DNA from: Candidatus Poribacteria bacterium
GTDB lineage: Bacteria > Poribacteria > WGA-4E > WGA-3G
Direction of reading: 5' to 3'
Assembly: GCA_009839745.1 (NCBI GenBank)
Contig: VXPE01000132.1
Span: forward strand, 1 to 38,931
Length of the DNA: 38,931 nucleotides
Both the position numbers and the translations under genes were made by a program. Under the pieces are notes generated by a model. It searched no databases and was not told the origin of the DNA. It was given only the letters and a program-made list of their open reading frames with translations. Positions 26,801 through 34,477 of the stretch are shown here, in pieces; position 1 is the stretch's first letter; each line of letters begins with the position of its first letter.

Positions 26801-27210
26801 TTAAGTATTCCTATCCGAACGCAGATATCGCGATGCTTGTCGGATCGGAATTGGAAAGCGTGAAAATATACGGTCCGGGAACCCTTGATGGTATGGGTAA
26901 CACGTGTATCGCATTAAAACGCACTAAAAACGTGAAAATCCGAAACCTGAATGTCTATAGAGGCGGTGATGCCGCAATTCTATCTGAAAATTGTGACGGA
27001 ACGCTTATTGACAACGTGGACATTCGAACGGATAACGACGGGCTTACGCTTTCTGAATCTCACAACGTAACGGTTACCGACTGCCGTATCGACGCGGTGC
27101 ACCGCGAGTATGGGAGACGTGTGGGGAGTGGTGAAGCAATTAAAATCAGTGGTGAAGAACACTCGTCCGAAAGCATCACTGTTCAAGATTGCTTTTTTGC
27201 AAACGAATAG
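23851..27210 (+). CDS. Secreted LamG / GH67-like / pectate-lyase-like multidomain protein
   Basis: 1119 residues with a signal peptide (about 1-26). LamG domain at about 38-250 (QWNFDDGTGTDLSGNGNHAV). An N-terminal glucuronidase-like alpha/beta domain leads to a GH67 alpha-glucuronidase-like barrel at about 410-760: VPIRMVSHWSYFRG, YGIKLYWSP, VPDFGGYMMKLGSEKQNGD and GGKVLVRAFVYG. By comparison with GH67, E548 would be the acid and D603 (HEDGNF) one base, but the REP glutamate is replaced in LWAP (A625). From about 922 a pectate-lyase-type right-handed helix follows (YNVKHFGAVADGTSNDADAI, GGGTVFVPSG), ending without a canonical active site and probably short of a full helix. A polysaccharide-degrading or binding role is likely; the precise substrate is not. 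Confidence 0.85.
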   Translation: MEYHAFITLFVIAALVLASELSSVTADEIGGLSTQAACGLAGQWNFDDGTGTDLSGNGNHAVLGGAKIYSLGEGQACIETVSKTEPMRIPVSENSPLAMSRGTICFWLNTISDRSNILRYNNDAIELNTYRGCFQVRFRGEKEFEYWEGILDYDWPQYDMREWAFYPHVKATIGDSEWHLFAVAYDDEAKQIVGWRDGEQIATIDLSTVDTEPLRREGLTEIHTGEGFVGFLDDLRIYDKPLTDAEIRRIYDETKAIYAGRRDTNPAESRQNTYKYQEIDRTLYKAWLQFNPLDTGQHNQDLFRNIIAEGANSTVQTAASELAQAAESMFNFKPTVSEIATVAGPKIILGTVDTSDWIRDRAADLQLDRIERDGFVIKAIEDAVVVVGGIPSGVVFGAFDLIRRIQIGQDLRALDVLENPQVPIRMVSHWSYFRGLFGDRWRGGGRDDSIFSWEELRTGDTRRIRDWVRMLASCGWNALCPSEINWHYRNNFLEHLDGVEKLADICRDYGIKLYWSPSYLLALDPKTADTLYARVPDFGGYMMKLGSEKQNGDPRPPMTNRIADTLKPYGGKVLVRAFVYGNLRYTPEPYRNLIPYDLFAHEDGNFRDNVIIVPKGSPMDWDLWAPIPALDGAIQKNLYGSELVIDKSWPVSWVKKWKWWFEQDTYRNGPGSLNKFSVDCIMGVSMISPSPAWTECPLNAVNYYGLGRLSWNPDLTVDEIYTEWIQQTFGDDPDILQTVKTILMMLEEVTRKSYNYRGYRGIWLDSSDDDMTENKTSYIVNREGVGVTTPALRERVLAQYAPGLRKIYGDPLRAEAHLVAFHFAEHDQRLSIGRTLIQDIYANMEEAVEMAIQASELWKTLEGRVDSHRYEYTLETLVDYAASVRSMTLKKWVTNFEKYTGRKREETLAGLTAEALAKVGTYNVKHFGAVADGTSNDADAINEAITDCHAAGGGTVFVPSGVYATGSIYLKSNVTFAVDTGAVLKYSYPNADIAMLVGSELESVKIYGPGTLDGMGNTCIALKRTKNVKIRNLNVYRGGDAAILSENCDGTLIDNVDIRTDNDGLTLSESHNVTVTDCRIDAVHREYGRRVGSGEAIKISGEEHSSESITVQDCFFANE

Positions 27211-27233
27211 GCGAGGTTGGAAAACCTCGCCTA
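27208..27233. terminator. Perfect 11-bp hairpin starting in the stop codon
   Basis: TAGGCGAGGTT (27208-27218), loop GGAA, AACCTCGCCTA (27223-27233). The first three bases are the TAG stop of the multidomain gene. It sits between convergent genes and can fold in either transcript, but there is no T-run. Confidence 0.6.
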
Positions 27234-27251
27234 CCAGAAGAGAGAGTGATG

Positions 27252-29093
27252 TTAATCATCGTCGCGTTCACTCAGTAATTCACCGCGAGCGAGACGCTCC
27301 GCATTTTCGGTGGACCACAAGATATTTTTCATCAACTTCTGCGCTGTGATGTAACGGGTCGCTGCCAATAGATGCATTCGCTGTTCTTCCACATCCGCCG
27401 ACAACTCGTAATGTCGAAACGCCACTTCCAGCACCTGGAACATGTGCAGTTCTGCATCTTCGCGAAGAAGGATGTGTGAGAGTGCCTGCTTCAACGGCTC
27501 AATCTCATGCCCTTCCTCCAGATATTGGTTCACCAGAATTTCTGCCTCATAGACCTTCTGGAAATCCGCAAACTCTTGTAGCCTTTCCAGCATCTTATCA
27601 AGAGAGTCATAGGTTTCATCAAGTCGCTGTCCCTGTCTCGGTATACGGGCGGCAGGCATGTTCAACCAACGCAGATATGCTAAGAAAACGACACCGTGAA
27701 AAATACCACGCAGTAAGTGTGCACTCGGTGCATAATCAAAGGCGTGATACAGGGCGTGTGCGTAGGAGTAAATGTTCGCCACATCGTGCCAATCGCCTTC
27801 GTTTTTGAGATGAAAACGAGCTGTCCGGATCGCCGAAGCATAGGTCATTGCGCGGCAGATGTCTCGTGGATTCACACCGGCACGCAGTTTTTCTTCCACC
27901 GCAACGACAATTGGTTCAAAATCGTCACCGAGGAGTGTCTGTGTAAACGCTGAAATATCGAGTTCCGCTGCGTTGGTTTGGTTGTCCTTCCAGATACTGT
28001 CCAGTCGTTCAAAGACGGGTTCTAACACAGGCACGGCATCTGCCCAGCGTGAGGTTTCCTCATGACGGGTTCGACTCACGAGATCAACAACAATCGGGCG
28101 TAAGATTTCGTGTGCGCCTTCCCATTCGACATAATCCAACGCCTCGAACATCTTGTTAGCGAAATCGAGGGCGTGTCCGTCGCCTGTAAAGTAGAAGTCG
28201 GTTGCGGCGGTGAAGACGAAATCAGCGAGCACTGATTTATCGTAGCCGCGGTCATTTAACGTCAACAGGATGCGCTCGGCTGCCCCTGAGTGCCGTTTAT
28301 CCACAAAGTAGCGGAACCACCGCTTGAGCGTTTCGAGGTCGTGTTCCTCACTCATTGCAGGAAACGGTGCACGATAGGGACGGGAGCTCCCTGTCGTTCG
28401 ACGGCTAATCTGAGTTAAGCCGTGGACGAGAAACAGGTTGTGATCGTTTGGATCTACATCGTCCCACAAGTTCGCCGCCAAAGTGAGGATAGCGACACCC
28501 GACGACCATCCCTCGCTACTTTTATGGGCACCGTAGTGGAGGCCCTGATGAATGATTTCGTTCGGTGCTGCGCCAGCGTCTCGCAGCGCGGTGACGGCTT
28601 TCGCGATAAAGAAGGTGCTGCGGTCTTTAAGCCCTCGTTCGAGTGCCCGTTTGCCACGGTCAATGACGCGTCGTTTTGCCGCTTCTCGTTCACCTTTTGC
28701 TAATCCAACATACAGGTAACCGTCATCGCGGAGTTCAACGGGAAAGGCTTTCAAATCATCGCCAAACGCCTGAAAACAACCTCCTGATTTGAGGTCGAAT
28801 TCCCAGTGATGCCAATGACAAATCAGGACACCATCTCGAATGCTGCCTTTGGACATAGGATACCCCATGTGTGGGCATCGGTTATCAACAGCGTAAAATT
28901 TATCTTCGTATTTAAAAACAGCCAAGTGTGTGCCGTTGACGTGGAACGGCTTGCCTTCCAAGTCTTGAAACTCGTCAGCCCGACAGACTTGATGATAGTC
29001 AAGATCGGTCTGCTCTACCATCTCTACAGGCACGGGTTCAAACTGGATAGAACCGGCACCGGCTTCTTCGGGAGTAAAGGTTGAAGTACGCAC
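27252..29093 (-). CDS. Rieske [2Fe-2S] protein with a large unknown C-terminal domain
   Basis: 613 residues from a GTG at 29091-29093 with a strong AGGAGG 7-bp upstream. The Rieske domain is at about 30-135: ligands C73-P-H75 in NRCPHMGYP and C92-H-W-H95 in LICHWHHWEFD. This is a complete [2Fe-2S] site like those of ferredoxin-type Rieske proteins and ring-hydroxylating oxygenases. The remaining roughly 470 residues are mostly helical with several histidines (HQGLHYGAHKSSEGW, YSYAHALYHAFDY), and I do not recognise them. The catalytic domain of ring-hydroxylating oxygenases is not apparent. It faces an enolase-superfamily gene across a short divergent region, hinting at a shared catabolic route. 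Confidence 0.85.
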   Translation of the reverse strand: MRTSTFTPEEAGAGSIQFEPVPVEMVEQTDLDYHQVCRADEFQDLEGKPFHVNGTHLAVFKYEDKFYAVDNRCPHMGYPMSKGSIRDGVLICHWHHWEFDLKSGGCFQAFGDDLKAFPVELRDDGYLYVGLAKGEREAAKRRVIDRGKRALERGLKDRSTFFIAKAVTALRDAGAAPNEIIHQGLHYGAHKSSEGWSSGVAILTLAANLWDDVDPNDHNLFLVHGLTQISRRTTGSSRPYRAPFPAMSEEHDLETLKRWFRYFVDKRHSGAAERILLTLNDRGYDKSVLADFVFTAATDFYFTGDGHALDFANKMFEALDYVEWEGAHEILRPIVVDLVSRTRHEETSRWADAVPVLEPVFERLDSIWKDNQTNAAELDISAFTQTLLGDDFEPIVVAVEEKLRAGVNPRDICRAMTYASAIRTARFHLKNEGDWHDVANIYSYAHALYHAFDYAPSAHLLRGIFHGVVFLAYLRWLNMPAARIPRQGQRLDETYDSLDKMLERLQEFADFQKVYEAEILVNQYLEEGHEIEPLKQALSHILLREDAELHMFQVLEVAFRHYELSADVEEQRMHLLAATRYITAQKLMKNILWSTENAERLARGELLSERDDD

Positions 29094-29174
29094 GATTTTC
29101 CTCCTGACCCTTAGTGTTCAATTCAAGCAGATTCGGTGTGAAACTTTTCTTTTTTTATTTCATTCTAACTATAA

Positions 29175-29203
29175 ATTATAGCATCTATCAATTTTAAAAG
29201 CAA
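29175..29203 (-). promoter_or_regulatory. Sigma70-type promoter for the Rieske gene
   Basis: On the minus strand: TTGCTT (29198-29203), 17-bp spacer ending in TGC, TATAAT (29175-29180). Its -35 end lies about 20 bp before the start of the divergent enolase-family gene, so the two units compete for the same space. Confidence 0.6.
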
Positions 29204-29223
29204 GTATGGCAGAGGCATTCACT

Positions 29224-30459
29224 ATGAAAATTACAGAAATCGAAGTTCACGAGATTACGCTTGAATATCAAGATTTTCTCGCCTATCAACTCAATCATTA
29301 CTATGGTCCGATCCGGCGGACTGTATACGTTGCTCGGACAGATACGGGCTTGGAGGGATTGGGTGAGAGCGGGAGACGCGAGCCTCAAGATATTATTGAT
29401 CTGTATATCGGGACGAATCCGTTTGACTGGGTAGGAGATGAGACCTCACTTGGACTCGGCACAGCGATGTATGACTTGATGGGGAAGGCAGCCGGCGTGC
29501 CGGTGTATAAGTTATTCGGACAGAAGTATCGTTCATGGGTGCCTGTGGGCTGTTGGACGGTTTCGACCGACCCGGCGCGCATGGCAGAGACCGTTGCTAC
29601 GTATGTGGCACAGGGGTATACGTGGATGAAATATCATCTCTCACCCTTCGAGAATGTCCTCGACCAGACGGCGGCAATGGAAGCCGTTGCACCGGAGGGA
29701 TTCAAGATCCACTACGACTTCACGATGGGCGGGACAGATGACCACATCCCTGAATTAGTTGATGCCTTGTCTCAATATCGCATCGCGGGTTGCTTTGAAG
29801 ATCCGTTGCCTGGTGAAGACCTGCAGGGTTACGCAGAACTCCGCCAACGCTCGCGATTGCCGATTGTCCTCCACCATTTTCCGATGGGTGCAACATACGA
29901 GGTGTTCATGAGACCTGCAGACATTTACATGCTCGGACACGCGAAGATCGGTGATGGGATCCGGCGCGCAGGACTTTTTGCGGCAAATGGGAGTCCGTTC
30001 ATGCTTCAGAATGTCGGTGGAAATATCACGCGTGCGATGACCACTCACATGATGGCGGCGTTTCCAACGGCGACCTTCCATTTTCATTCGGATACTGAGA
30101 CGTGGAAAACAGATGTGGTCAACGAGGATTTAACCCCGATTAACGGATTTGTGCGTGTTCCTGAATCTCCTGGACTCGGTGTGACGCTGGATCGTGATGA
30201 ATTAGAGCGTCTGAAGTCTTTAAAATTGCCGGAACAGGAGCGGTGGATTCTCAAATCTCAATTCAAAAACGGGACGAGGATGTATAACATCGCGGATCCA
30301 AGGAATTCACTTTTCATGGTGCGTCCGGATCGGAGCCGTCTGATTCCGATGCGCTACACCGCCCCTATTTCTACGATGTATTGGGACGACGATGGCAGTG
30401 CTGAATACAAAGAAACCTTCGCGCGTATTGAACGGGAAGGCGTGGTTTTGGAGAGGTGA
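29224..30459 (+). CDS. Enolase-superfamily (mandelate racemase/muconate lactonizing) enzyme
   Basis: 411 residues from the ATG at 29224, preferred over the in-frame ATG at 29206 because AGAGG lies 8 bp before it and family members begin MKITEIEVHEI. The N-terminal capping domain and the barrel are present: a YTWMKYHLS strand where the family's lysine-containing motif sits, HYDFTMGG with a likely metal-binding Asp, CFEDPLPGED with the metal-binding Glu, and PIVLHHFPMG. The superfamily abstracts a proton next to a carboxylate, giving sugar-acid dehydratases, racemases and cycloisomerases. The substrate is not readable; an acid-sugar dehydratase is plausible beside polysaccharide-degrading genes. 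Confidence 0.88.
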   Translation: MKITEIEVHEITLEYQDFLAYQLNHYYGPIRRTVYVARTDTGLEGLGESGRREPQDIIDLYIGTNPFDWVGDETSLGLGTAMYDLMGKAAGVPVYKLFGQKYRSWVPVGCWTVSTDPARMAETVATYVAQGYTWMKYHLSPFENVLDQTAAMEAVAPEGFKIHYDFTMGGTDDHIPELVDALSQYRIAGCFEDPLPGEDLQGYAELRQRSRLPIVLHHFPMGATYEVFMRPADIYMLGHAKIGDGIRRAGLFAANGSPFMLQNVGGNITRAMTTHMMAAFPTATFHFHSDTETWKTDVVNEDLTPINGFVRVPESPGLGVTLDRDELERLKSLKLPEQERWILKSQFKNGTRMYNIADPRNSLFMVRPDRSRLIPMRYTAPISTMYWDDDGSAEYKETFARIEREGVVLER

Positions 30460-30465
30460 TGGAGG

Positions 30466-30500
30466 TGGGGAGGATGCCGGGCGATTGTGGAGCCTCCCCA
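30466..30500. repeat. Inverted repeat after the enolase-family gene
   Basis: TGGGGAGG (30466-30473) and CCTCCCCA (30493-30500), an 8-bp stem with a 19-nt loop and no T-run, 7 bp after the stop. It could slow or end transcription between convergent genes. Confidence 0.35.
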
Positions 30501-30635
30501 TAAGTTGATGCGTTTGCTGGTTTGTAGTTGTTAACCATTATTTCGTGTGAGTGGTTCAGGGTTGTGGGTGTTGTGAGTTTACGGGAAAGTCGTCTTGTGT
30601 TTTCTATGTTAGAAATCTGTCAGGAAGGGAGATGA

Positions 30636-31040
30636 CTATTGCCTGTCTTTGGTGAGCGTTGCTTCCAATTCAGAGATTCGACGCTCAAAAGATTCTATGA
30701 GTGTTGTAAGATATTGAATTTCTGATCTAATAACTGCGATGAGCCCGTGGGTGTCCAACGGTTCAGAAACGGGTTTGGGATTTTCAAAAATTCGCCACGT
30801 ACTGCCTGAGCCTCTGGAAACATTCTCGGCAAACCCCTTACCTTTTAAATATCTCAGTGCCGCTTTGATAGGGTTTGTTTTCGCTGTTGATGGAAGGCCG
30901 CCGTTTGATTGATGGTGTTGGATAACGCCGTCATCAATCTCTCGTCTACTCATGGTTTTTCCTGCGAATTGTTCTAAGATAATTGCTTTGGCGATTTTGG
31001 GCTTAAGGCGTGCGCCCTTGTATCTATAGTTTGGGTCCAT
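30636..31040 (-). CDS. Small winged-helix-like protein with C-terminal coiled coil
   Basis: 134 residues from the ATG at 31038-31040, chosen over one at 31061 because GGAGGAATAGG precedes it. There is no signal peptide. The N-terminal half (KPKIAKAIILEQFAGKTMSR through NPIKAALRYLKGKGFAENVS and STWRIFE) has the helix-turn-helix plus beta-hairpin pattern of winged-helix DNA-binding proteins. The last 40 residues form a coiled coil (LIESFERRISELEATL). It lies 48 bp downstream of the sigma-propeller gene on the same strand, so it is probably co-expressed and may act with it in regulation. I do not recognise a named family. Confidence 0.65.
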   Translation of the reverse strand: MDPNYRYKGARLKPKIAKAIILEQFAGKTMSRREIDDGVIQHHQSNGGLPSTAKTNPIKAALRYLKGKGFAENVSRGSGSTWRIFENPKPVSEPLDTHGLIAVIRSEIQYLTTLIESFERRISELEATLTKDRQ

Positions 31041-31088
31041 GTTTCCTATTCCTCCGTTCATAATAAGAAAGTCGGGAATCGGGAAAGT

Positions 31089-34000
31089 TTAGAACGAGTT
31101 GGCTATATCCGTTTGCTCCTTAAGCGAGATGTGGAACATACCGTGGTCATGGGTTCCGACGTAAAGGCGATCTTTACTGACAACGAGTGATAGAATACTA
31201 TCCGGAACGTCTGCGGAAAGCAATTCCCACTCGCTGTGAGCATCTAATCGGTAGGCACCGCTATCGCCGACACCATAGATTCTCGTGCCGTCCACAGCGA
31301 ATTTGTCTATAACGGTGGGCATCCGGTTTTTATCGGTGATGACTTGCCAGTGTTCTCCATTTTGTGAGATCAAGACCCCTTTATCGGTTCCGATACAAAT
31401 TGTTGAACCCGCGGAGATAATCTCCTTGAAATGTGCAAAGCGGATCGGTAGCGTTGACGTGATGTCTTTCCAACTGTCTCCGCTGTCAAAGGATTGAAAC
31501 AATTTCCCATTTCCATTACCGAAGTAGATGGTTTTATCAGAAACAGCCACTGCAGATTGGAAGTCGATATCGACCAATCCTGTGTCCGTCCATTCAGGAT
31601 TACCGGGTTTCCATTTGAAAAGTCGCCTCTTATATTCAGCGTAAAATGTTCCACTATCAACGGCGAAGACTCCGATGTTCGTGTGTTTTTTTCTCAGTAG
31701 ATGCAACATATATGCTGAGGGATTACCATTGTCTGGTGCGACCTCGGTGTCAAAAGCGGGGACCCCATGAATCGGGATGAATTCATCGCCCGGAGCGGAT
31801 GTGCGGAAGATAAACGGTTTGTTTTCCTTAATTGAAATAGCATAGAGGACGTTATCAGCAATCGTTAGTTTTACGTTGGCATAAAAATCAGTATCGAAAC
31901 GGTTTTGATCCGCAACTCGTGCCTTTAAGTTTTGTATCGGAGTCGAGTTGCGGGTTAACGTTGTTAGTTGCCGGTTATCGGTTAACAGGTTTTCGTTATA
32001 ACCGCTAACCGAAGACCGATCTCCCGTTTGTGTGTGCGCGTGGGTATCGAAGTGAACACTTGCCCAAGTCTTACCTCCATCAGTTGACTGGACAAGGTCT
32101 CCACCGATATGCATATAGAGTCTATGATTTAGATCGATCAAGTCGTACGTTGCGGGACCTGTCATTCCGTCTACATAAGGGTGCCAAGATTCACCGGCAT
32201 CGGTTGTGCGGCTGATCCCATATGCATCGGCTTTGTAAAATGTATTCTCATCAATAGCCACTGCTGGGAATCTAGGCAAGCCAAGTGAACTGATGTTTGA
32301 TCTAAGATGTGTCCAAGTTTTCCCACCATCAATAGATCGAAATTCAGTTACGCCGAGGATTAAGAGGGTTTTACCTGCAGCCAGGACCTGTATAGCAGAG
32401 TCTAAGTTTGTGACCTGAGATTCATCTGTAGGTGTTATTTCAGTCCAGGAGTCTCCAAGATCTGGTGAGTGGAAGATCCTTTTTTGTAATACTTCAAGGT
32501 TCGATATTTTTGGATATGATTTACTGGATTCAGAGTAGACGACATCAGGTGCCATTCCAACATAGAGGTTATTTTCGTCAACGGTCAGGGCGTAAACTGC
32601 ATTGGATGCGTCAGTGATCAATTGCTGCCAATTGCTTGAACCGAGGCGATAGAGTCCTTGGTTTGTACCAGCGAATAAGGTGTTTCCTATTGCAGCGATT
32701 GTAAAAATCCGTTTTCCTGTCAATCCGTTGTTTATGGGGTTCCAGTGCTGACCAGCATCAGTAGATCGAAAGATTCCTTTCTCTTGAAGGGCAAGGTACA
32801 GCGTTACAGTTGCGTTGGGATCGTTTTTTGGGATTGGTGCTGAGACGATGAGTCCATTTGCGACCCCCTTCGGACGCGGGCCAAGAACGTTCCACGTTTC
32901 ACCGCTATCTCCCGAAGCGAGTACCTCATCAACGGAAACAGTATAGAGGGTGCTTTGGTGTTCTGTCATAGGCACTCGGTACTGTCCGGTGGTATCGGTG
33001 TTAATAAGTACCCATGTTGCGTCGGGTGTCAATTTATAGAGCCCTGTTTTTGCGGCTGCGTAGATTGTTCCATCGATTGCTTCAAAGATGTTGAAGACGA
33101 TACTGCCTTTGGGTCCGATTGACTGTGTCCACTGTGAATCGGAAAACTGGGAGGTATCGTCGTCCCACGCGTTTGTTGTGAGGGTGGTCTGTGAGGTTTG
33201 CATGCCGGCACCGCTGTTTTTACCGGGGATAATTGTTCTGCCGATCTGATTCCGCACCGCGGGTTTTGCGACAATCTCAAGGTAGATAGGTTCGTCAACG
33301 AGTTCAATGGTAGGTTCAGATTGTGCGTCAAAACTATATGGTTGCTGGAACCGGAGGAGGTATTGACCGCCAATGCCAAAGAGTATCACTAATGCCACTG
33401 CAGAACCGAATGCTACCCAAGGGAGTAGTGGTTTTTTTGCCGGTGGTGTTGGTGTCGGGCTCAGGTCGGCAATGTGTCGCATGACGTTCTCAGTGAGATT
33501 GTCAGACAACTGCACACCGCTAAGCGTTTCGCACACTAGTGCTTCCTCTTCTTGTAGACGCTTGCGTGCGCGTCGGAGTCGACTTTTAATTGTGTTTATT
33601 GACACGCCTAAGAATCTGCTGATCTCGTTGGTCGTCATTTCGCCGAGATAGTAGAGCGTCACGACGGTTCGCTCACTCTCTGGAAGTTTCTCCAGAAGCG
33701 TTTTGACAAGATTTTGGCGACGCTTTCCGGCTTCAGTTTCGCGTTGGTGGAAGGTATGGTGTAGATGGGAAGCCTCTTCTATCTCTTCTGGAAGTGTTTC
33801 CTCTAAGGATTGCATATTCAACCTGTCCATTTTAGCTTTATTTCGCTTTATCCAATTAATGCAGAGCCGATTGGCGATGACATAAAGCCATCCATCAAAT
33901 CGGTTTGGATCCTCCAGTGTCCCAAGTTTTCTGTAGACTTGAATGAAGGTGTCTTGGGTAATTTCCTCGGCAATCTGAAAATCCCCAATTTTCCGCCATA

Positions 34001-34103
34001 TAAGGGCATGAACACCTTTTTTATGTTTTCGCATCAATATACTGAACGCTTCGTCGTCGCCCGACAAAATTCTTTGAATCAGTTGCACATCGTTATCTAT
34101 CAT
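31089..34103 (-). CDS. ECF sigma factor fused through one membrane helix to a BNR/Ycf48-like propeller
   Basis: 1004 residues with GGAG before the ATG. Sigma region 2 at about 10-85 (AEEITQDTFIQVYRKL, FDGWLYVIANRLCINW) and region 4 at about 130-185 (LPESERTVVTLYYLGEMTTN, IKSRLRRARKRLQ) are intact and typical of ECF sigma factors. A linker with PTPTPP leads to a single transmembrane helix at about 227-250, and the rest, about 700 residues, is a series of BNR/photosystem-assembly-type strands (SGDSGETW, STDAGQHW, SIDGGKTW, STDGGKTW, SFDSGDSW). The sigma half would be cytoplasmic and the propeller extracytoplasmic, making a one-protein surface sensor that must be released or rearranged to act. 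It diverges from the glycosyltransferase cluster. Confidence 0.92.
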   Translation of the reverse strand: MIDNDVQLIQRILSGDDEAFSILMRKHKKGVHALIWRKIGDFQIAEEITQDTFIQVYRKLGTLEDPNRFDGWLYVIANRLCINWIKRNKAKMDRLNMQSLEETLPEEIEEASHLHHTFHQRETEAGKRRQNLVKTLLEKLPESERTVVTLYYLGEMTTNEISRFLGVSINTIKSRLRRARKRLQEEEALVCETLSGVQLSDNLTENVMRHIADLSPTPTPPAKKPLLPWVAFGSAVALVILFGIGGQYLLRFQQPYSFDAQSEPTIELVDEPIYLEIVAKPAVRNQIGRTIIPGKNSGAGMQTSQTTLTTNAWDDDTSQFSDSQWTQSIGPKGSIVFNIFEAIDGTIYAAAKTGLYKLTPDATWVLINTDTTGQYRVPMTEHQSTLYTVSVDEVLASGDSGETWNVLGPRPKGVANGLIVSAPIPKNDPNATVTLYLALQEKGIFRSTDAGQHWNPINNGLTGKRIFTIAAIGNTLFAGTNQGLYRLGSSNWQQLITDASNAVYALTVDENNLYVGMAPDVVYSESSKSYPKISNLEVLQKRIFHSPDLGDSWTEITPTDESQVTNLDSAIQVLAAGKTLLILGVTEFRSIDGGKTWTHLRSNISSLGLPRFPAVAIDENTFYKADAYGISRTTDAGESWHPYVDGMTGPATYDLIDLNHRLYMHIGGDLVQSTDGGKTWASVHFDTHAHTQTGDRSSVSGYNENLLTDNRQLTTLTRNSTPIQNLKARVADQNRFDTDFYANVKLTIADNVLYAISIKENKPFIFRTSAPGDEFIPIHGVPAFDTEVAPDNGNPSAYMLHLLRKKHTNIGVFAVDSGTFYAEYKRRLFKWKPGNPEWTDTGLVDIDFQSAVAVSDKTIYFGNGNGKLFQSFDSGDSWKDITSTLPIRFAHFKEIISAGSTICIGTDKGVLISQNGEHWQVITDKNRMPTVIDKFAVDGTRIYGVGDSGAYRLDAHSEWELLSADVPDSILSLVVSKDRLYVGTHDHGMFHISLKEQTDIANSF
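31910..32011. repeat. Palindrome-rich insert inside the propeller coding region
   Basis: Two inverted repeats lie side by side inside the gene: CCGCAACTCG (31910-31919) with CGAGTTGCGG (31944-31953), and CGGTTATCGGTTA (31972-31984) with TAACCGCTAACCG (31999-32011, one mismatch). They encode an Asn/Thr/Gln-rich stretch at about residues 697-731 (NENLLTDNRQLTTLTRNS) between propeller repeats, and the frame is kept. Confidence 0.6.
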
Positions 34104-34120
34104 CAGAATTCTCCATCATC

Positions 34121-34157
34121 TTGGTTAATGAACCATCCCCCTTGGTTAATGAACCAT
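34121..34157. promoter_or_regulatory. Two dyad operator-like sites in front of the sigma-propeller gene
   Basis: TTGGTTAATGAACCAT occurs at 34121-34136 and again, identical, at 34142-34157. Each copy is itself a dyad (TGGTT aatg AACCA), and the 21-bp period puts both on the same DNA face. They lie 18-54 bp before the ATG at 34103, close to or within the transcript leader. A binding site for an autoregulator is likely. Confidence 0.55.
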
Positions 34158-34186
34158 TCTCGTTAAAAGCTTAATAGAATTGCGTT

Positions 34187-34208
34187 CCCCTTTTTAATTT
34201 AAAGACAC
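34187..34208 (-). promoter_or_regulatory. GTGTCTTTAAATT-type motif upstream of the sigma-propeller gene
   Basis: On the minus strand this reads GTGTCTTTAAATTAAAAAGG followed by GG, about 85-105 bp before the start codon. The same 13-bp core, pointing the other way, precedes the glycosyltransferase operon at 34457, and a close relative lies at 38694. A shared promoter or activator site is inferred. Confidence 0.5.
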
Positions 34209-34456
34209 AATTTATTGGAGGAAGGGTGCATTTATATCAAAAATATTTGAAAGATGCGGATTTTTTTATTTTTTTCTGGACTGGTGATTTGTTTAGGGCA
34301 AGATTGTAGCATAAAACGCATTTGTTTTCTGATGCTTTTTTGTTAGTAAAATATTTCTCGTTAAAATCCTTCCTATACAGCTGTATAGAATCCCCTACTA
34401 GACAATTCAAACCTTTAAAACCTTTTTAACAGTATGCACCTTTTTCGCCTATAACG

Positions 34457-34477
34457 GTGTCTTTAAATTATAGAGGG
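34457..34477 (+). promoter_or_regulatory. GTGTCTTTAAATT-type motif upstream of the glycosyltransferase operon
   Basis: GTGTCTTTAAATTATAGAGG plus G at 34457-34477, about 60 bp before the GTG start at 34538. It matches the inverted copy at 34187-34208 over 13 bases. No good housekeeping -35/-10 pair is seen nearby. The rest of the 34104-34537 divergent region is AT-rich and holds no recognisable gene. Confidence 0.5.
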
